From NCBI GenBank assembly GCA_014804755.1, contig JAAUZE010000025.1, positions 1 through 64,000 of the forward strand: a DNA stretch of 64,000 nucleotides. The letters are read 5' to 3'. Source of the DNA: Lachnospiraceae bacterium. Its GTDB lineage: Bacteria > Bacillota > Clostridia > Lachnospirales > Lachnospiraceae. Positions 26,726-36,025 of the stretch are shown here, in pieces. The position numbers and the translations under genes were made by a program. Numbering within the stretch: the first letter of the stretch is position 1; the number at the start of each line of letters is the position of its first letter. Under the pieces are notes generated by a model. That model was not told the origin of the DNA, made no database searches, and saw only the letters and a list, made by a program, of their open reading frames with translations.

Positions 26726-28684
26726 CTAGCGTATTTCATGCTCGCTCAGTCCGAGCATCTCATAAAAATGCTTTTTATCCTGATACATCTTATCATCCGC
26801 TTCCTTCAGCACCTCATCAATATTGACATTCCTGTCAGCCGGTGTCGTCTGCGTTCCTACGCTGCAGGTGATCCGGTACTCCTTGCCCGCCGTTTTGTTC
26901 ACCAGCTCCAGCTGCTCGGTAAGCTGCTTGCGGAATTCAGCGTCAGCATATCGATCGTATTCATCATAGAATATCGCCACCGCAAATTCATCACCGCCGA
27001 AACGCGCACAGATACCGCGCTCCAATATGATCCTGTACAGCGTGCGCCCCACAGTCTTGATCGCGAAATCACCCTCACCATGCCCATAGTTATCATTAAT
27101 GGTCTTTAGACCGTTCAAGTCAATGGAAACAACCATCAGCCAACCGTGCTCGTGATCACCAAGATACTTGGCAATATCCTGATAAAAGCCGCGTCGGTTA
27201 TAAATCCCCGTAAGCGGATCGCGGACATAAAGCTCTTCCAGCTTGTCGTTTGCCAGCTTAAGCTTGCAGTTGAAATTCTCCATCTGCTGTCTGCTTCTCA
27301 CAGAATCTAAAATATGGCTGAGATTCGTTGTAAAATTGCGGAGCTGTAGATAATCGTTCTCCTCCGGATCAAAATTGACCGCCAGATAACCAAATACAGT
27401 CTCCTGCACATGCAGCGGTACAAAAAACAGATTCTCCGTGTCCTCATTTATTTTTTCGGACGGGAATGGCTCCTTGCGCTTGTAACACAACAGCGGAACG
27501 GAAAACCCTTTATCCGCATGCCACTCGCCGAGTATGACCATTTCAATCTCCCTGCGGTCGTTCAGCCCCGGATTCTGCTCCATGATCTGTGCGCTGATGT
27601 CATCATAAACTTCCAGATAAGTGCCTTCCACGCAGAGATAAATATGCCGGTAAGTATCGAGATAGGAGAGATATTTCGGCAGGGTTTCGAGCACGCCGCC
27701 CAAGGTCTTTGTCCCTGTCATCTCATCGATCATATCATACATATTTTTGGAAAAATACCGATAAACAGTCAGCGCATTATACATCTTGTGGATCTGTACG
27801 GATGCACTGCCCTCCTGTATGGCACGGCAGCCGCACGACTCGGAAAACCGAACCGCAAACGGAATGACTGTACGGCGCTCCACATCATCCTGCTTCTGCA
27901 TCACCCGGCAGATCAGCTCTACCGCCTGTTTTCCGCCCTCCTGCAAATCCTGCTGTGCCGTCGTTAACCGCGGCGTGAAATAGCGTTCCTCTTCAATCCC
28001 GTCAAATCCGGTCACGATCGTATCCTTCGGAATGTGATACCCCGCATTGTGCAGGCAGTCGCAGATTGTGAGCGCCATCGTGTCGTTAACAGAAATAAAT
28101 GCGTCGGGCAGCGGCCTCATGCTGGCCAAAAATTCCTGCATCACCGCCCGGCACGGATCCTCCCAAAAATCTCCATAGCCAATATCTTCATCCGCCAATT
28201 CGATGCCGTACTCCGACGCCACATCGCGCACGACCTGAATCCGCGCATCGGAAAAGTCGTTGTTACGCAGGCCGCCCATCACAAAAAACGTCCTGCATTG
28301 ATGCTCCTCAACCAAGTGGCGGACGATCTTTTCGAATGTATTCGTATAATCAAACAAGATACTGTAGCAGTCTTCCATCTCTTTGTCGATGGATACGACC
28401 GGTATCCCGTTTTCTTTTCCTTTTTTGATCAGACGCAAATTCAGCTCACTGTCCTTGATCTTTTCACAAAAAACGATCATTCCGCAGAGTCTGTCGTAAT
28501 CAATCCGTTCAAAGATGCTCTCCTCACCCTGGTCATTCAGGTTGTGGAATTCTAATTCTTCAAAGGTGTTAAACACTTGTACGAACAGGTCGTGCTCTCT
28601 TGCCTGCTGATAGATCGCTTTCAGGGAATCTCTTTGAAATTCTTCAGCCGCGCGCACCAAACAGACCGCTATGGTATCTCTCAT
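26726..28684 (-). CDS. Diguanylate cyclase with periplasmic-binding-like sensor
   Basis: 652 residues, cytoplasmic (no signal peptide or membrane helix). Residues 1-290 form a LacI/GalR-type periplasmic-binding-protein fold (DAFISVNDTMALTICDCL, IPKDTIVTGFDGIEEERYFTPRLTTAQQD) without the usual DNA-binding domain. A middle region of about 200 residues looks GAF-like. The C-terminus is GGDEF with DPLTGIYNRRGFYQD and the active-site GGDEF at 563-567; no RxxD inhibitory site precedes it. It should make cyclic di-GMP in response to a small ligand, perhaps a sugar. It has a clear promoter upstream and is divergent from DAHP synthase. Confidence 0.92.
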   Translation of the reverse strand: MRDTIAVCLVRAAEEFQRDSLKAIYQQAREHDLFVQVFNTFEELEFHNLNDQGEESIFERIDYDRLCGMIVFCEKIKDSELNLRLIKKGKENGIPVVSIDKEMEDCYSILFDYTNTFEKIVRHLVEEHQCRTFFVMGGLRNNDFSDARIQVVRDVASEYGIELADEDIGYGDFWEDPCRAVMQEFLASMRPLPDAFISVNDTMALTICDCLHNAGYHIPKDTIVTGFDGIEEERYFTPRLTTAQQDLQEGGKQAVELICRVMQKQDDVERRTVIPFAVRFSESCGCRAIQEGSASVQIHKMYNALTVYRYFSKNMYDMIDEMTGTKTLGGVLETLPKYLSYLDTYRHIYLCVEGTYLEVYDDISAQIMEQNPGLNDRREIEMVILGEWHADKGFSVPLLCYKRKEPFPSEKINEDTENLFFVPLHVQETVFGYLAVNFDPEENDYLQLRNFTTNLSHILDSVRSRQQMENFNCKLKLANDKLEELYVRDPLTGIYNRRGFYQDIAKYLGDHEHGWLMVVSIDLNGLKTINDNYGHGEGDFAIKTVGRTLYRIILERGICARFGGDEFAVAIFYDEYDRYADAEFRKQLTEQLELVNKTAGKEYRITCSVGTQTTPADRNVNIDEVLKEADDKMYQDKKHFYEMLGLSEHEIR

Positions 28685-28711
28685 AACTCACACCTGCCTT
28701 TTTATGCGACT

Positions 28712-28740
28712 ATCGTATCATATTTTACACGTCTATGCAA
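28712..28740 (-). promoter_or_regulatory. Diguanylate cyclase promoter
   Basis: TTGCAT (28735-28740), a 17-base spacer and TACGAT (28712-28717) on the minus strand, about 28 bases before the start codon. Confidence 0.75.
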
Positions 28741-28830
28741 CTAAACTCATAAAAAATGATAGTACTTTCAGCCATAAAAAGCAACTGTTCGGGCTTGATT
28801 TTATCGAATTTCGCGTTTTTTCGCCGGGGC

Positions 28831-28859
28831 TTGCGTATCTGTACATTTTGATTTATAAT
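28831..28859 (+). promoter_or_regulatory. DAHP synthase promoter
   Basis: TTGCGT (28831-28836), a 17-base spacer and TATAAT (28854-28859), giving a leader of about 80 bases with no T-box or other riboswitch pattern that I can see. Confidence 0.75.
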
Positions 28860-28945
28860 TGTTCTGTTTTTCGGGTGTCATGGACGGAGCAAACATCCGC
28901 CCGACAATCCACCCCCGATCACAGTCAGCAGCATGGAGGATGATT

Positions 28946-29974
28946 ATGAGTTTCACATTTGAACGTTTGCTTCCCACTCCCGCACAGATTCGGGAGGAAT
29001 ATCCGCTTCCGGCACATTTTGCCGCTTTGAAGCAGGAGCGCGACCGGGAGATCGCAGATATTATCACAGGAAAATCCGATCGTTTTTTAATGATCATCGG
29101 TCCCTGTTCCGCGGACAACGAAGATTCGGTTTGTGATTATGTCAACCGACTGGCGGCGCTGTCCGACCGCGTAAAAGACAAAGTAATGCTGGTTCCGCGT
29201 ATCTATACAAACAAGCCGCGCACGACCGGAGACGGTTACAAGGGGATCGCCAGCCAGCCTGATCCCCGTAAAAAAGAAGACTTTCTGCAAGGACTGATCG
29301 CTGTGCGCAGGATGCATCTGCGCGCCATTGAAGAATCGGGCCTGACCGCTGCGGACGAAATGCTCTACCCCGAAAACTGGGGATATGTGGAGGATGTGCT
29401 TTCCTATGTTGCCATTGGCGCCAGAAGTGTGGAGGATCAGCAGCACCGCCTGACCGTAAGCGGCTTTGACGTTGCTTCCGGCATGAAAAACCCGACAAGC
29501 GGCGATTTCAGCGTCATGCTCAACTCCGTCTACGCGGCGCAGCAGCCGCACTCCTTTATTTACCGCGGCTATGAGGTATCCACTTCGGGCAATCCGCTCG
29601 CTCACACCGTCCTTCGCGGCTCCGTGAGCAAAAACGGAAACAGCACGCCGAATTATCATTATGAGGATCTGAACCGGTTATGGGAAATGTATCAGGAACG
29701 CGATCTGCGAAATCCCGCCTGCATCATTGACTCGAATCATAATAATTCCGGCAAAAAATACGAACAGCAGGTGCGTATCGTTAAAGAGGTTCTGCACAGC
29801 CGCAGATTAAATGCCGACATACGCGCGCTCGTCAAGGGCGTCATGGTCGAAAGCTATATCGAGCCGGGCTGCCAGAAGATCGGCGAGGGTGTCTACGGCA
29901 AGTCCATCACCGACCCATGCCTCGGCTGGGAAGCCTCCGAGCGCCTGATCTACGATGTGGCGGAATTGTTATAA
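28946..29974 (+). CDS. 3-deoxy-7-phosphoheptulonate synthase (DAHP synthase)
   Basis: First enzyme of the shikimate pathway, condensing phosphoenolpyruvate and erythrose-4-phosphate. 342 residues of the AroF/AroG/AroH type. IIGPCSADNED, RIYTNKPRTTGDGYKG, RGSVSKNGNSTPNYHYEDL and IIDSNHNNSGKKYEQQ are the substrate and metal segments; VMVESYIEPGCQKIG and SITDPCLGWEASERLI close the barrel. GGAGG seven bases before the ATG at 28946 sets the start. It is the only aromatic-pathway gene in the window, so it appears to be a stand-alone unit. Which amino acid inhibits it cannot be read here. Confidence 0.96.
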   Translation: MSFTFERLLPTPAQIREEYPLPAHFAALKQERDREIADIITGKSDRFLMIIGPCSADNEDSVCDYVNRLAALSDRVKDKVMLVPRIYTNKPRTTGDGYKGIASQPDPRKKEDFLQGLIAVRRMHLRAIEESGLTAADEMLYPENWGYVEDVLSYVAIGARSVEDQQHRLTVSGFDVASGMKNPTSGDFSVMLNSVYAAQQPHSFIYRGYEVSTSGNPLAHTVLRGSVSKNGNSTPNYHYEDLNRLWEMYQERDLRNPACIIDSNHNNSGKKYEQQVRIVKEVLHSRRLNADIRALVKGVMVESYIEPGCQKIGEGVYGKSITDPCLGWEASERLIYDVAELL

Positions 29975-30079
29975 AAAAGAATGGCGCAGAGCGCCATTCT
30001 TTCGAAGAATCGCTAAAGCGATTCTTCTGGGGTAAGATATTTTAGAGGATAAAAAAAGAACGCTACGCGTTCTTTTTTT
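29975..30079. repeat. Double-hairpin intergenic element, copy 2, plus terminator
   Basis: Three hairpins: AAAGAATGGCGC/GCGCCATTCTTT (about 29976-30002), GAAGAATCGCT/AGCGATTCTTC (30004-30027) and AAAAAAAGAACGC/GCGTTCTTTTTTT (30051-30079). The first two repeat the element at 12620-12693, including the following TCTGGGGT. The third is a symmetric terminator for the converging DAHP synthase and xerD genes and overlaps the xerD stop codon. Confidence 0.8.
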
Positions 30080-30962
30080 ATCCTCTTGGATGTGCCTTTG
30101 CATAAACCTCTCTTAAATGCTTATGGCTCATATTGGCGTAAATCTGCGTCGTGGAAATATCGGAATGCCCGAGCATTTCCTGTACGCTTTTTAAGTCGGC
30201 GCCGTTTTCCACTAAATGAGCGGCGAAGGAATGACGCAGGGTATGCGGCGTAATGTCCGCCGTAATGCCTGCTTTTTTTGTATAGGATTTGATCAGCTTC
30301 CAAAAGCCCTGTCTGCTCATGGATTCCCCCGAACAATTGACAAAGAGCGTGTCACAGGACGGATCTTTTAACATGGAAACTCTTGCGCCGGATAAGTACT
30401 TCGCCAACGCCTCCCGCGCCGCCGTCCCGAACGGAATGATACGCTCCTTATTGCGGTCACGGCATACAATATAGTTCATGGGCATATTTAAATCGCTCAG
30501 TTTTAAGGTAATGAGTTCCGTCACACGGATTCCGGTCGCGTATAGAAGCTCCAGCATTGCCTTGTCGCGCACTTCCTTTGGCGCATTTCCCTTCGGCTGT
30601 TCCAACAGACGAACCACCTCGTCCATCGTCATAATACCCGGCATCTTCTTTTCAATCTTGGGTGCTTTCAGTCCCGCAGACACATCGCTTACGATCTTTC
30701 CTTCCTGAGTGAGATAATGAAAAAAAGCCTTGATTGAAGCGATGTTGCGCGAAATACTCGCAGGCGCAAACTTCTGCTCCTCTAAGTCTTTCACATACGC
30801 CTCCAGCACCGTTTCGTCGATCTGTTCAAGACTTGTCACGCCGCGGTCGGCAAGAAATTTCTGCACCTTGTTCAGATCTCTCCGATATGAGAGCTCCGTG
30901 TTATCGGAGGTCTTTTTCACGTTATGCAGATATTCCATAAACTGCCCGATTTCATCTTTCAT
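30078..30962 (-). CDS. xerD: Tyrosine recombinase XerD
   Basis: Site-specific recombinase that resolves chromosome dimers at dif with a XerC/CodV partner. About 294 residues, the usual Xer length, with an N-terminal SAM-like core-binding domain (1-95) and a C-terminal catalytic domain. Catalytic residues are visible in LLYATGIRVTEL (Arg), HTLRHSFAAHL (His-x-x-Arg) and GHSDISTTQIYANMS (His/Trp position and Tyr nucleophile). The nudF-spoIIM-xerD gene order of Bacilli and Clostridia argues for a housekeeping XerD and against a phage integrase. The ATG at 30962 is used; a TTG seven codons earlier is also open. Confidence 0.93.
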   Translation of the reverse strand: MKDEIGQFMEYLHNVKKTSDNTELSYRRDLNKVQKFLADRGVTSLEQIDETVLEAYVKDLEEQKFAPASISRNIASIKAFFHYLTQEGKIVSDVSAGLKAPKIEKKMPGIMTMDEVVRLLEQPKGNAPKEVRDKAMLELLYATGIRVTELITLKLSDLNMPMNYIVCRDRNKERIIPFGTAAREALAKYLSGARVSMLKDPSCDTLFVNCSGESMSRQGFWKLIKSYTKKAGITADITPHTLRHSFAAHLVENGADLKSVQEMLGHSDISTTQIYANMSHKHLREVYAKAHPRG

Positions 30963-31152
30963 GTATCCGCGTGCCACCCTCAAATATTTATGTTAATCAA
31001 AAAAGCGTGTTCACGCATTATTATAAGCAGAATTTTTAAGAAAAGCAATCGCAATTTTTACCCCATTTCGGGACATTTTCATCACATTTTGACAAAACTA
31101 CCACATATCGGAAACAATACCATTTATGTCTACCACATATAGCAATTCGCAC

Positions 31153-31734
31153 TTAAAAATTTTTTAACATTTTCATAACAATTAGGGAATTGATATATCC
31201 CTCCGAAAGGCAGCCGAGCACCCCCAGGAGGACGATCACGCCAATGCCCGTCAGGATCTGCCTCGTGCCGATCCCCCCATATCCGCCCCCCGCCTGTTCA
31301 TAAATGCGTTCCGAAGTCCTGCACAGCAGAATGAACGCCGGAATATAAAAAAGAATCTGCGGGAACAGACAGATGCAAACAAGCCACAAGCCTTTCACTC
31401 CGTACACGGCATATGCCGCCGTTAATGTCATGCCGAATGCCAGACCATACCACGCCGTATATCCATATCGGACAAAACGCCCTAACGGCGTCACGGAAAG
31501 TAAAAGCATGAGTACAACAGTTCGCATGCGCAGCCCAAGCACATAGAATAACAGGCGGTTTTTATGTATATCCAGATAGCCGATGTAGTGCGTTTTATTC
31601 GCTCCCATCATATCCCCGCTGCCCAAAAACCAGCTTCTTCCCAGCACTAAGAGCGCGATCCCGGCAAAAAAGCCGATCAAAAAGGGAGCGCTCCCGCTAA
31701 GCAATGCGAGGCGCCCTCTTTCATGTTCTCTCAT
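31153..31734 (-). CDS. spoIIM: Stage II sporulation protein M-like membrane protein
   Basis: 193 residues with about five membrane helices. The C-terminal LLGVLGCLSEGYINSLIVMKML and the overall layout match SpoIIM (DUF95), part of the DMP peptidoglycan-remodelling complex that drives forespore engulfment. The position between nudF and xerD is the same as in other Firmicutes and strengthens the call. GGGGG lies eight bases before the ATG. Sequence similarity to well-studied SpoIIM proteins is modest in what I can read, so a SpoIIM-family membrane protein is the safe statement. Confidence 0.82.
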   Translation of the reverse strand: MREHERGRLALLSGSAPFLIGFFAGIALLVLGRSWFLGSGDMMGANKTHYIGYLDIHKNRLLFYVLGLRMRTVVLMLLLSVTPLGRFVRYGYTAWYGLAFGMTLTAAYAVYGVKGLWLVCICLFPQILFYIPAFILLCRTSERIYEQAGGGYGGIGTRQILTGIGVIVLLGVLGCLSEGYINSLIVMKMLKNF

Positions 31735-31794
31735 ATAAATCCCCCACAGCTCGTTTTTATATTATATGAGCCTCACTGCGCGGACATTCTTTAT

Positions 31795-32334
31795 TTAACA
31801 ATAACGGCTGCGATATGCCAGAATCGCCGCCACAGTCTTCGAATCCATGAGCTTTCCCTCATAAATCATCTGCGTCAGCTCCTCCACATCCATCGGCACG
31901 ACATCAATGAATTCGTCCTCATCCAGATGCTGGCTCGACGGAACCAAATTTCTCGCCACATAGACGTCTATTTTTTCATTGCAGAATGCGACCGTTGTAT
32001 TTAAGCTGATCAAAAAGGAAAGCTCCTCACTGCGATAGCCCGTCTCCTCCTCCAGCTCGCGCGCCGCTGCCGTCTTTGTCGGCTCATCCTTGCCGTTTAA
32101 TCCCCCTGCCGGAATCTCAAGCGTCACCCGGTCAAGGGCATTACGGTACTGCCGCACCATTAAGATTCTGCCGTCCTCCGTCACCGGTACGACCGCCGCC
32201 GCTCCGTTATGACCGATAAAATCCCACTCCACAATATTACCGTTCGGCACCTGCACCGTATCACGGTAATAGTTGATGATGGAGCCTTTATAAACCAATT
32301 CCCGCTTTAAGCGTTTCCACTCACTCTCCTGCAT
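31795..32334 (-). CDS. nudF: Nudix hydrolase, ADP-ribose pyrophosphatase type
   Basis: 179 residues. The Nudix box is complete: G-L-N-G-K-D-E-P-T-K-T, then AAARELEEETGY, with Glu residues to bind Mg. Flanking segments (VPVTEDGRILMVRQYRNALDRVTLEIPAG and IDVYVARNLVPSSQHLDEDEFI) fit the ADP-ribose pyrophosphatase subfamily, which converts ADP-ribose to AMP and ribose-5-phosphate. GAAGGAG before the ATG at 32334 sets the start. It follows the aminotransferase gene by 19 bases and precedes spoIIM by 60 bases. Confidence 0.93.
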   Translation of the reverse strand: MQESEWKRLKRELVYKGSIINYYRDTVQVPNGNIVEWDFIGHNGAAAVVPVTEDGRILMVRQYRNALDRVTLEIPAGGLNGKDEPTKTAAARELEEETGYRSEELSFLISLNTTVAFCNEKIDVYVARNLVPSSQHLDEDEFIDVVPMDVEELTQMIYEGKLMDSKTVAAILAYRSRYC

Positions 32335-32353
32335 GATCAATCTCCTTCTCTTT

Positions 32354-33649
32354 TCACCTGCCCGCTGACAACAACCGGTCCACACTCACAAGCTTGACGC
32401 ACAATGCAAAAAGCTTTGCCGTCTCCTTCATCTCTTCCGTGGTCGGGAAGGAAGGTGCAATACGAATATTGCTGTCGTGCGGGTCTTTTCCGTACGGATA
32501 AGTTGCTCCCGCATCGGTCAGCACCACGCCCGCCTCCTTACATTTTCCAACGATTGCGGCCGCGCAGCCTTCCATCGCTTCAAAAGAGATAAAATAACCG
32601 CCGTTTGGCTTTGTCCATTCGCCAATCTCCAGACCGGATAACTCCTGATCAAGTACGGCAAGCACCGCCTCGAATTTCGGACGCATAATCCCGGCAAGCT
32701 CCATCATATGCGCATGCATCCCCTCTATATTTCCGAAATATTTGACATGGCGCAGCTGGTTGATCTTATCATAACCGATCGTCTGTATCGTCATTGTCTT
32801 TTTAATATCATTCAAATTCTTCTGCGAGGACGCGATTGCTGCGACACCTGCCCCGGAAAATGTCACTTTGGAGGTGGAGGCAAATTCGTAAACCATATCG
32901 GGACTGCCCGCCTTCTCACATTCGCTCAGGATATCCAAAATCTGATCCTGCCGCTCTGTTTCTTCATATAAATGATGCACGGCATACGCATTATCCCAAT
33001 AAATGCGGAAATCCTCTGCGGCGGGCTTTAACGCCGCAAAACGCTTCACCGTCTCGTCCGAATAGGAATACCCCTGCGGGTTGGAATATTTCGGCACGCA
33101 CCAGATTCCCTTCACCGATGCATCCGTATTGACATACTGCTCCACCAGACTCATATCCGGTCCCTGCGGCGTCATCGGAATCGTGATCATCTCGATTCCG
33201 AAATGCTCTGTAATCTTAAAATGTCTGTCATAACCGGGCACGGGACACAAAAATTTCACCTTATCCAGTTTGCACCAAGGTGTGCTTCCGCATACACCGT
33301 GCGTTACGGAACGGGAAACCGTGTCGTACATAATGGACAGACTGGCATTTCCACAGACGATCACATTCCGGGCAGGCACACCCATCATATCTCCCATCAG
33401 CTTTTTTGCCTCCGGAATACCGTCCAGCGTCCCATAATTGCGGCAGTCAACGCCCTCCTCGGTCTCTAAGACAGTCTCCGCACTCAACACATCCATCATA
33501 TCCATGCTGAGATCCAACTGCGCAGGTCCCGGCTTTCCTCTGGACATATCCAGCTTTAATCCCTTTGCCTTTGCATCCTCAAACTGCTGCTCCAATTCTC
33601 TCTTCAACGCTTCCAGTTCTTCCTTTGCCATCGACTTGTAAGATTTCAT
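32354..33649 (-). CDS. Class I aminotransferase, aspartate aminotransferase Ic type
   Basis: A 431-residue PLP-dependent transaminase. The N-terminal LDMSRGKPGPAQLDLSMDMMDVL and CRNYGTLDGIPEAKKLM, the Asn/Asp/Tyr region KYSNPQGYSYSD...IYWDNAYAVHHLY and the PLP-lysine segment FASTSKVTFSGAGVA match the MocR-like aspartate aminotransferase group found in Firmicutes and Actinobacteria. The expected reaction is aspartate plus 2-oxoglutarate to oxaloacetate plus glutamate. AAGGATGGTGTGCT precedes the ATG. It is first in a likely operon with nudF, spoIIM and perhaps xerD. Confidence 0.93.
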   Translation of the reverse strand: MKSYKSMAKEELEALKRELEQQFEDAKAKGLKLDMSRGKPGPAQLDLSMDMMDVLSAETVLETEEGVDCRNYGTLDGIPEAKKLMGDMMGVPARNVIVCGNASLSIMYDTVSRSVTHGVCGSTPWCKLDKVKFLCPVPGYDRHFKITEHFGIEMITIPMTPQGPDMSLVEQYVNTDASVKGIWCVPKYSNPQGYSYSDETVKRFAALKPAAEDFRIYWDNAYAVHHLYEETERQDQILDILSECEKAGSPDMVYEFASTSKVTFSGAGVAAIASSQKNLNDIKKTMTIQTIGYDKINQLRHVKYFGNIEGMHAHMMELAGIMRPKFEAVLAVLDQELSGLEIGEWTKPNGGYFISFEAMEGCAAAIVGKCKEAGVVLTDAGATYPYGKDPHDSNIRIAPSFPTTEEMKETAKLFALCVKLVSVDRLLSAGR

Positions 33650-33824
33650 AGCACACCATCCTTATCGTTTTTCGCTTTCATGCCGCTTTTTCAGCATTGT
33701 GAATGATCCGGGCTTGTTTTTTCCATGCTCTGCCCATAGCCGGCATCTTGCGTGCATTATTGCATTATTGTATACAATCTACGCATACCTTTCCTATCAT
33801 ACACCATGCTTCGTACGGATGCAA

Positions 33825-33875
33825 GAAAAAAAATCTCTAAACTGAAAGAAACTCACGTTCCGTCAGTTTAGAGAT
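33825..33875 (-). terminator. Terminator of the small membrane-protein gene
   Basis: A perfect 13-base stem ATCTCTAAACTGA (33833-33845) with TCAGTTTAGAGAT (33863-33875), followed by eight U on the minus strand. The rest of the 33650-33914 interval holds a smaller hairpin (GAATGCA/TGCATTC) and an ATTGTATACAAT palindrome near 33770. Confidence 0.9.
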
Positions 33876-33914
33876 TCGCTTAATCAAAGGAATGCACCGT
33901 AAATGCATTCTTTT

Positions 33915-34166
33915 TTATTCATTTCCGTCCTCCTGTGCACCGACAACGCCGGAAATGACCGACGTCACTGCCGCAATGATCACGGCTACGATGACCGCCA
34001 CCGCAATGATCCCAACAAGGATCCAGGCTGTCTGCGCATCAAGCGTCCCTTCCGTGCCGTCGCTCGCAAACACGCCCGCACAGCCCGAAACCATATTCAT
34101 CAGCATAACGGCAAGCATTGTCACGCCCACATAAATCAACGACTTGATCTTGTTCCATACCCTCAT
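33915..34166 (-). CDS. Small membrane lipoprotein, unknown function
   Basis: 83 residues. A signal-like N-terminus (KIKSLIYVGVTMLAVMLMNM) ends in VSGC at residues 26-29, a plausible lipobox. A short acidic linker follows, then one long hydrophobic helix (about 48-72, very rich in Val/Ile/Ala) and an acidic tail. GGAGG nine bases before the ATG makes translation likely. It has its own terminator. No family is recognised. It lies between the aminotransferase operon and the chemoreceptor. Confidence 0.72.
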   Translation of the reverse strand: MRVWNKIKSLIYVGVTMLAVMLMNMVSGCAGVFASDGTEGTLDAQTAWILVGIIAVAVIVAVIIAAVTSVISGVVGAQEDGNE

Positions 34167-34251
34167 GAATCTTCGCCTCCGATTGTTTTTACGCGCGTGA
34201 ATGTCTCCACGCTTTTTTCATTTTAGCACTTTTTGTCCGACACCGCAAGAC

Positions 34252-36012
34252 CTACAACCGCTTAAATATCTCTGTCTCCTGCTTCAGGCTGATAGCGATG
34301 GACTGATTTTCTTCCATATGCTGCCGGATGCTTTCCATATCGCCAAGCAGCGTCTGTGTACTTTCGGCTGCGTTGCTGACCCCGCTCACACCTTCTTCGA
34401 TCGAATGCGCGATCATCTCAATAGAATCGGCAATTTCTCCGATCCGCCCCTGCAGACGGTCCATACGCTCCGTAAATTCATGTACCACGCTTTCGATATG
34501 ATCCGCTTTATTCTTATATTCCGTTCCGCCCGCCGCAAAATTCTTAAACTCCGGCAAAATGAATTCGTTCATATAATTCACCAGATCATTCGCGTTCTCC
34601 GCAAGATGATTGACTGCATGCAGCACAACGCTGTTAATGCTTTGGATTCGGTTTGCCGCCGCCTGACTGGCCGTTGCAAGCTGACTGATCTCCGAAGCAA
34701 CCACCGCAAATCCCTTTCCTGCCTCACCTGCCCGCGCGGCTTCTATAGATGCATTTAATGACAATAAATTTGTCTGGCTGGCGATCGTCAGAATATCGTT
34801 TGTCAGACTGTCTACCTGCTTTACGCTCTCACTCTCTTTGATCGCCTGCTCCAGCACCTTCAAAATCTCATTGATCTTACTTTCCGTAGACTCCATGGTC
34901 ACATGCGCCGTATGCTCAATCGTATCCGCATGTTCTTTCATCTCAGTCGTATCACGCTGAATATCCATCGTACTCGCAACCATTGCGCTTACTTCTTTTT
35001 TTACCTCCGCCGCATTGGTATTGATACGCGCCGCACCCGCCGACATGCCTTCCATCGTAGCGGTCAATTCTTCCGTCATCGCAGACAGATCCGACACGCT
35101 CCCGTTAGACGTAATGATGCTGTCCCGTACTTCACTGACCACTTCTTCCATTTTTCTGGAATTGTGGACGATCATCTTAAAAATATTTTGCAATTTTTCC
35201 ATGAACACATTGATCCCGTTTCCGACCTCTGCAATTTCACGATTGGAAAAGATCGTGACACGGCGTGTCAGATCCCCTTCGCGGTGATCAATATCCGATA
35301 TGATCCCGTTAATCTCACGCTGGGTTTTTCCGAGCGGCCGGATGACCATCCTGAACACACTCACCAGCGTCGCGATCAGTGCGATCACGCTGATCGCTAC
35401 AACAACCGCGCTTAAAACTAACGCCTGCTGATGGATAACTGCCTGCTGTACGCTTGCCTTCTGCGCATTCTCCTGCATATCGTCCGACATTGCATCAATG
35501 CTGCTCTGCATTGCTGCAGCGTACTCCGATATCGCGCCGTTTGCCAATGAATACGCGTCCTCATTATTTCCCGCCGCACTGTAAGCCAGCAAGTTGGCAA
35601 TCTCCCATTTCAGCCCCTCATAATTTTCAAGAAGGCTCTCGTAATTGCCCCTTTGATCGTCTGACATGTAACGCTGATAGTCTTTTAAATGCTCATCCAA
35701 TATCCCCTCATTTTCGCGGATCGTATTTACCAGCAGGATCATCGTATCCAGATCGGTGGCAATAATATGGGAAAGCGCCAGCTTATGAAGGTCCTGCGTT
35801 TCTTTTTGAAGCTCACTCAATGCGGTGATTCCCGTCAGATATTTATCCGTGATCTCAGATGCATTCGTATTGACTCGCTGTATATTGATTGCTGCAATGA
35901 CGTTTGAAACAATGCAGACAATTCCCAAAATAAAAACCGGTAATAACAGGATCACTTTTGTGCTGATCCGCTTTTTTGCACCTGTGGAGGTGCCGTAATC
36001 TATCTGATTCAT
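34252..36012 (-). CDS. Methyl-accepting chemotaxis protein
   Basis: 586 residues. First membrane helix near residues 18-45 ([20 protein letters not shown]), an extracellular four-helix-bundle sensor (about 46-195), second helix near 198-222, HAMP (about 223-280) and a long coiled-coil signalling domain. Its conserved tip reads [40 protein letters not shown], where CheA and CheW dock. It lies 13 bases after a solute-binding lipoprotein gene on the same strand, suggesting that the lipoprotein presents its ligand to this receptor. No che or flagellar genes are in the window. Confidence 0.95.
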   Translation of the reverse strand: MNQIDYGTSTGAKKRISTKVILLLPVFILGIVCIVSNVIAAINIQRVNTNASEITDKYLTGITALSELQKETQDLHKLALSHIIATDLDTMILLVNTIRENEGILDEHLKDYQRYMSDDQRGNYESLLENYEGLKWEIANLLAYSAAGNNEDAYSLANGAISEYAAAMQSSIDAMSDDMQENAQKASVQQAVIHQQALVLSAVVVAISVIALIATLVSVFRMVIRPLGKTQREINGIISDIDHREGDLTRRVTIFSNREIAEVGNGINVFMEKLQNIFKMIVHNSRKMEEVVSEVRDSIITSNGSVSDLSAMTEELTATMEGMSAGAARINTNAAEVKKEVSAMVASTMDIQRDTTEMKEHADTIEHTAHVTMESTESKINEILKVLEQAIKESESVKQVDSLTNDILTIASQTNLLSLNASIEAARAGEAGKGFAVVASEISQLATASQAAANRIQSINSVVLHAVNHLAENANDLVNYMNEFILPEFKNFAAGGTEYKNKADHIESVVHEFTERMDRLQGRIGEIADSIEMIAHSIEEGVSGVSNAAESTQTLLGDMESIRQHMEENQSIAISLKQETEIFKRL

Positions 36013-36025
36013 GACCTCACCCCCC

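Noticed and set aside
28685..28945. Possible T-box or other riboswitch upstream of DAHP synthase
   Set aside because: The leader after the predicted start is only about 80 bases and I see no T-box sequence or terminator/antiterminator pair.
30078..30962. Tyrosine recombinase as a sign of a prophage or integrative element
   Set aside because: It sits in the nudF-spoIIM-xerD order of Firmicutes and no phage or mobile genes are near.
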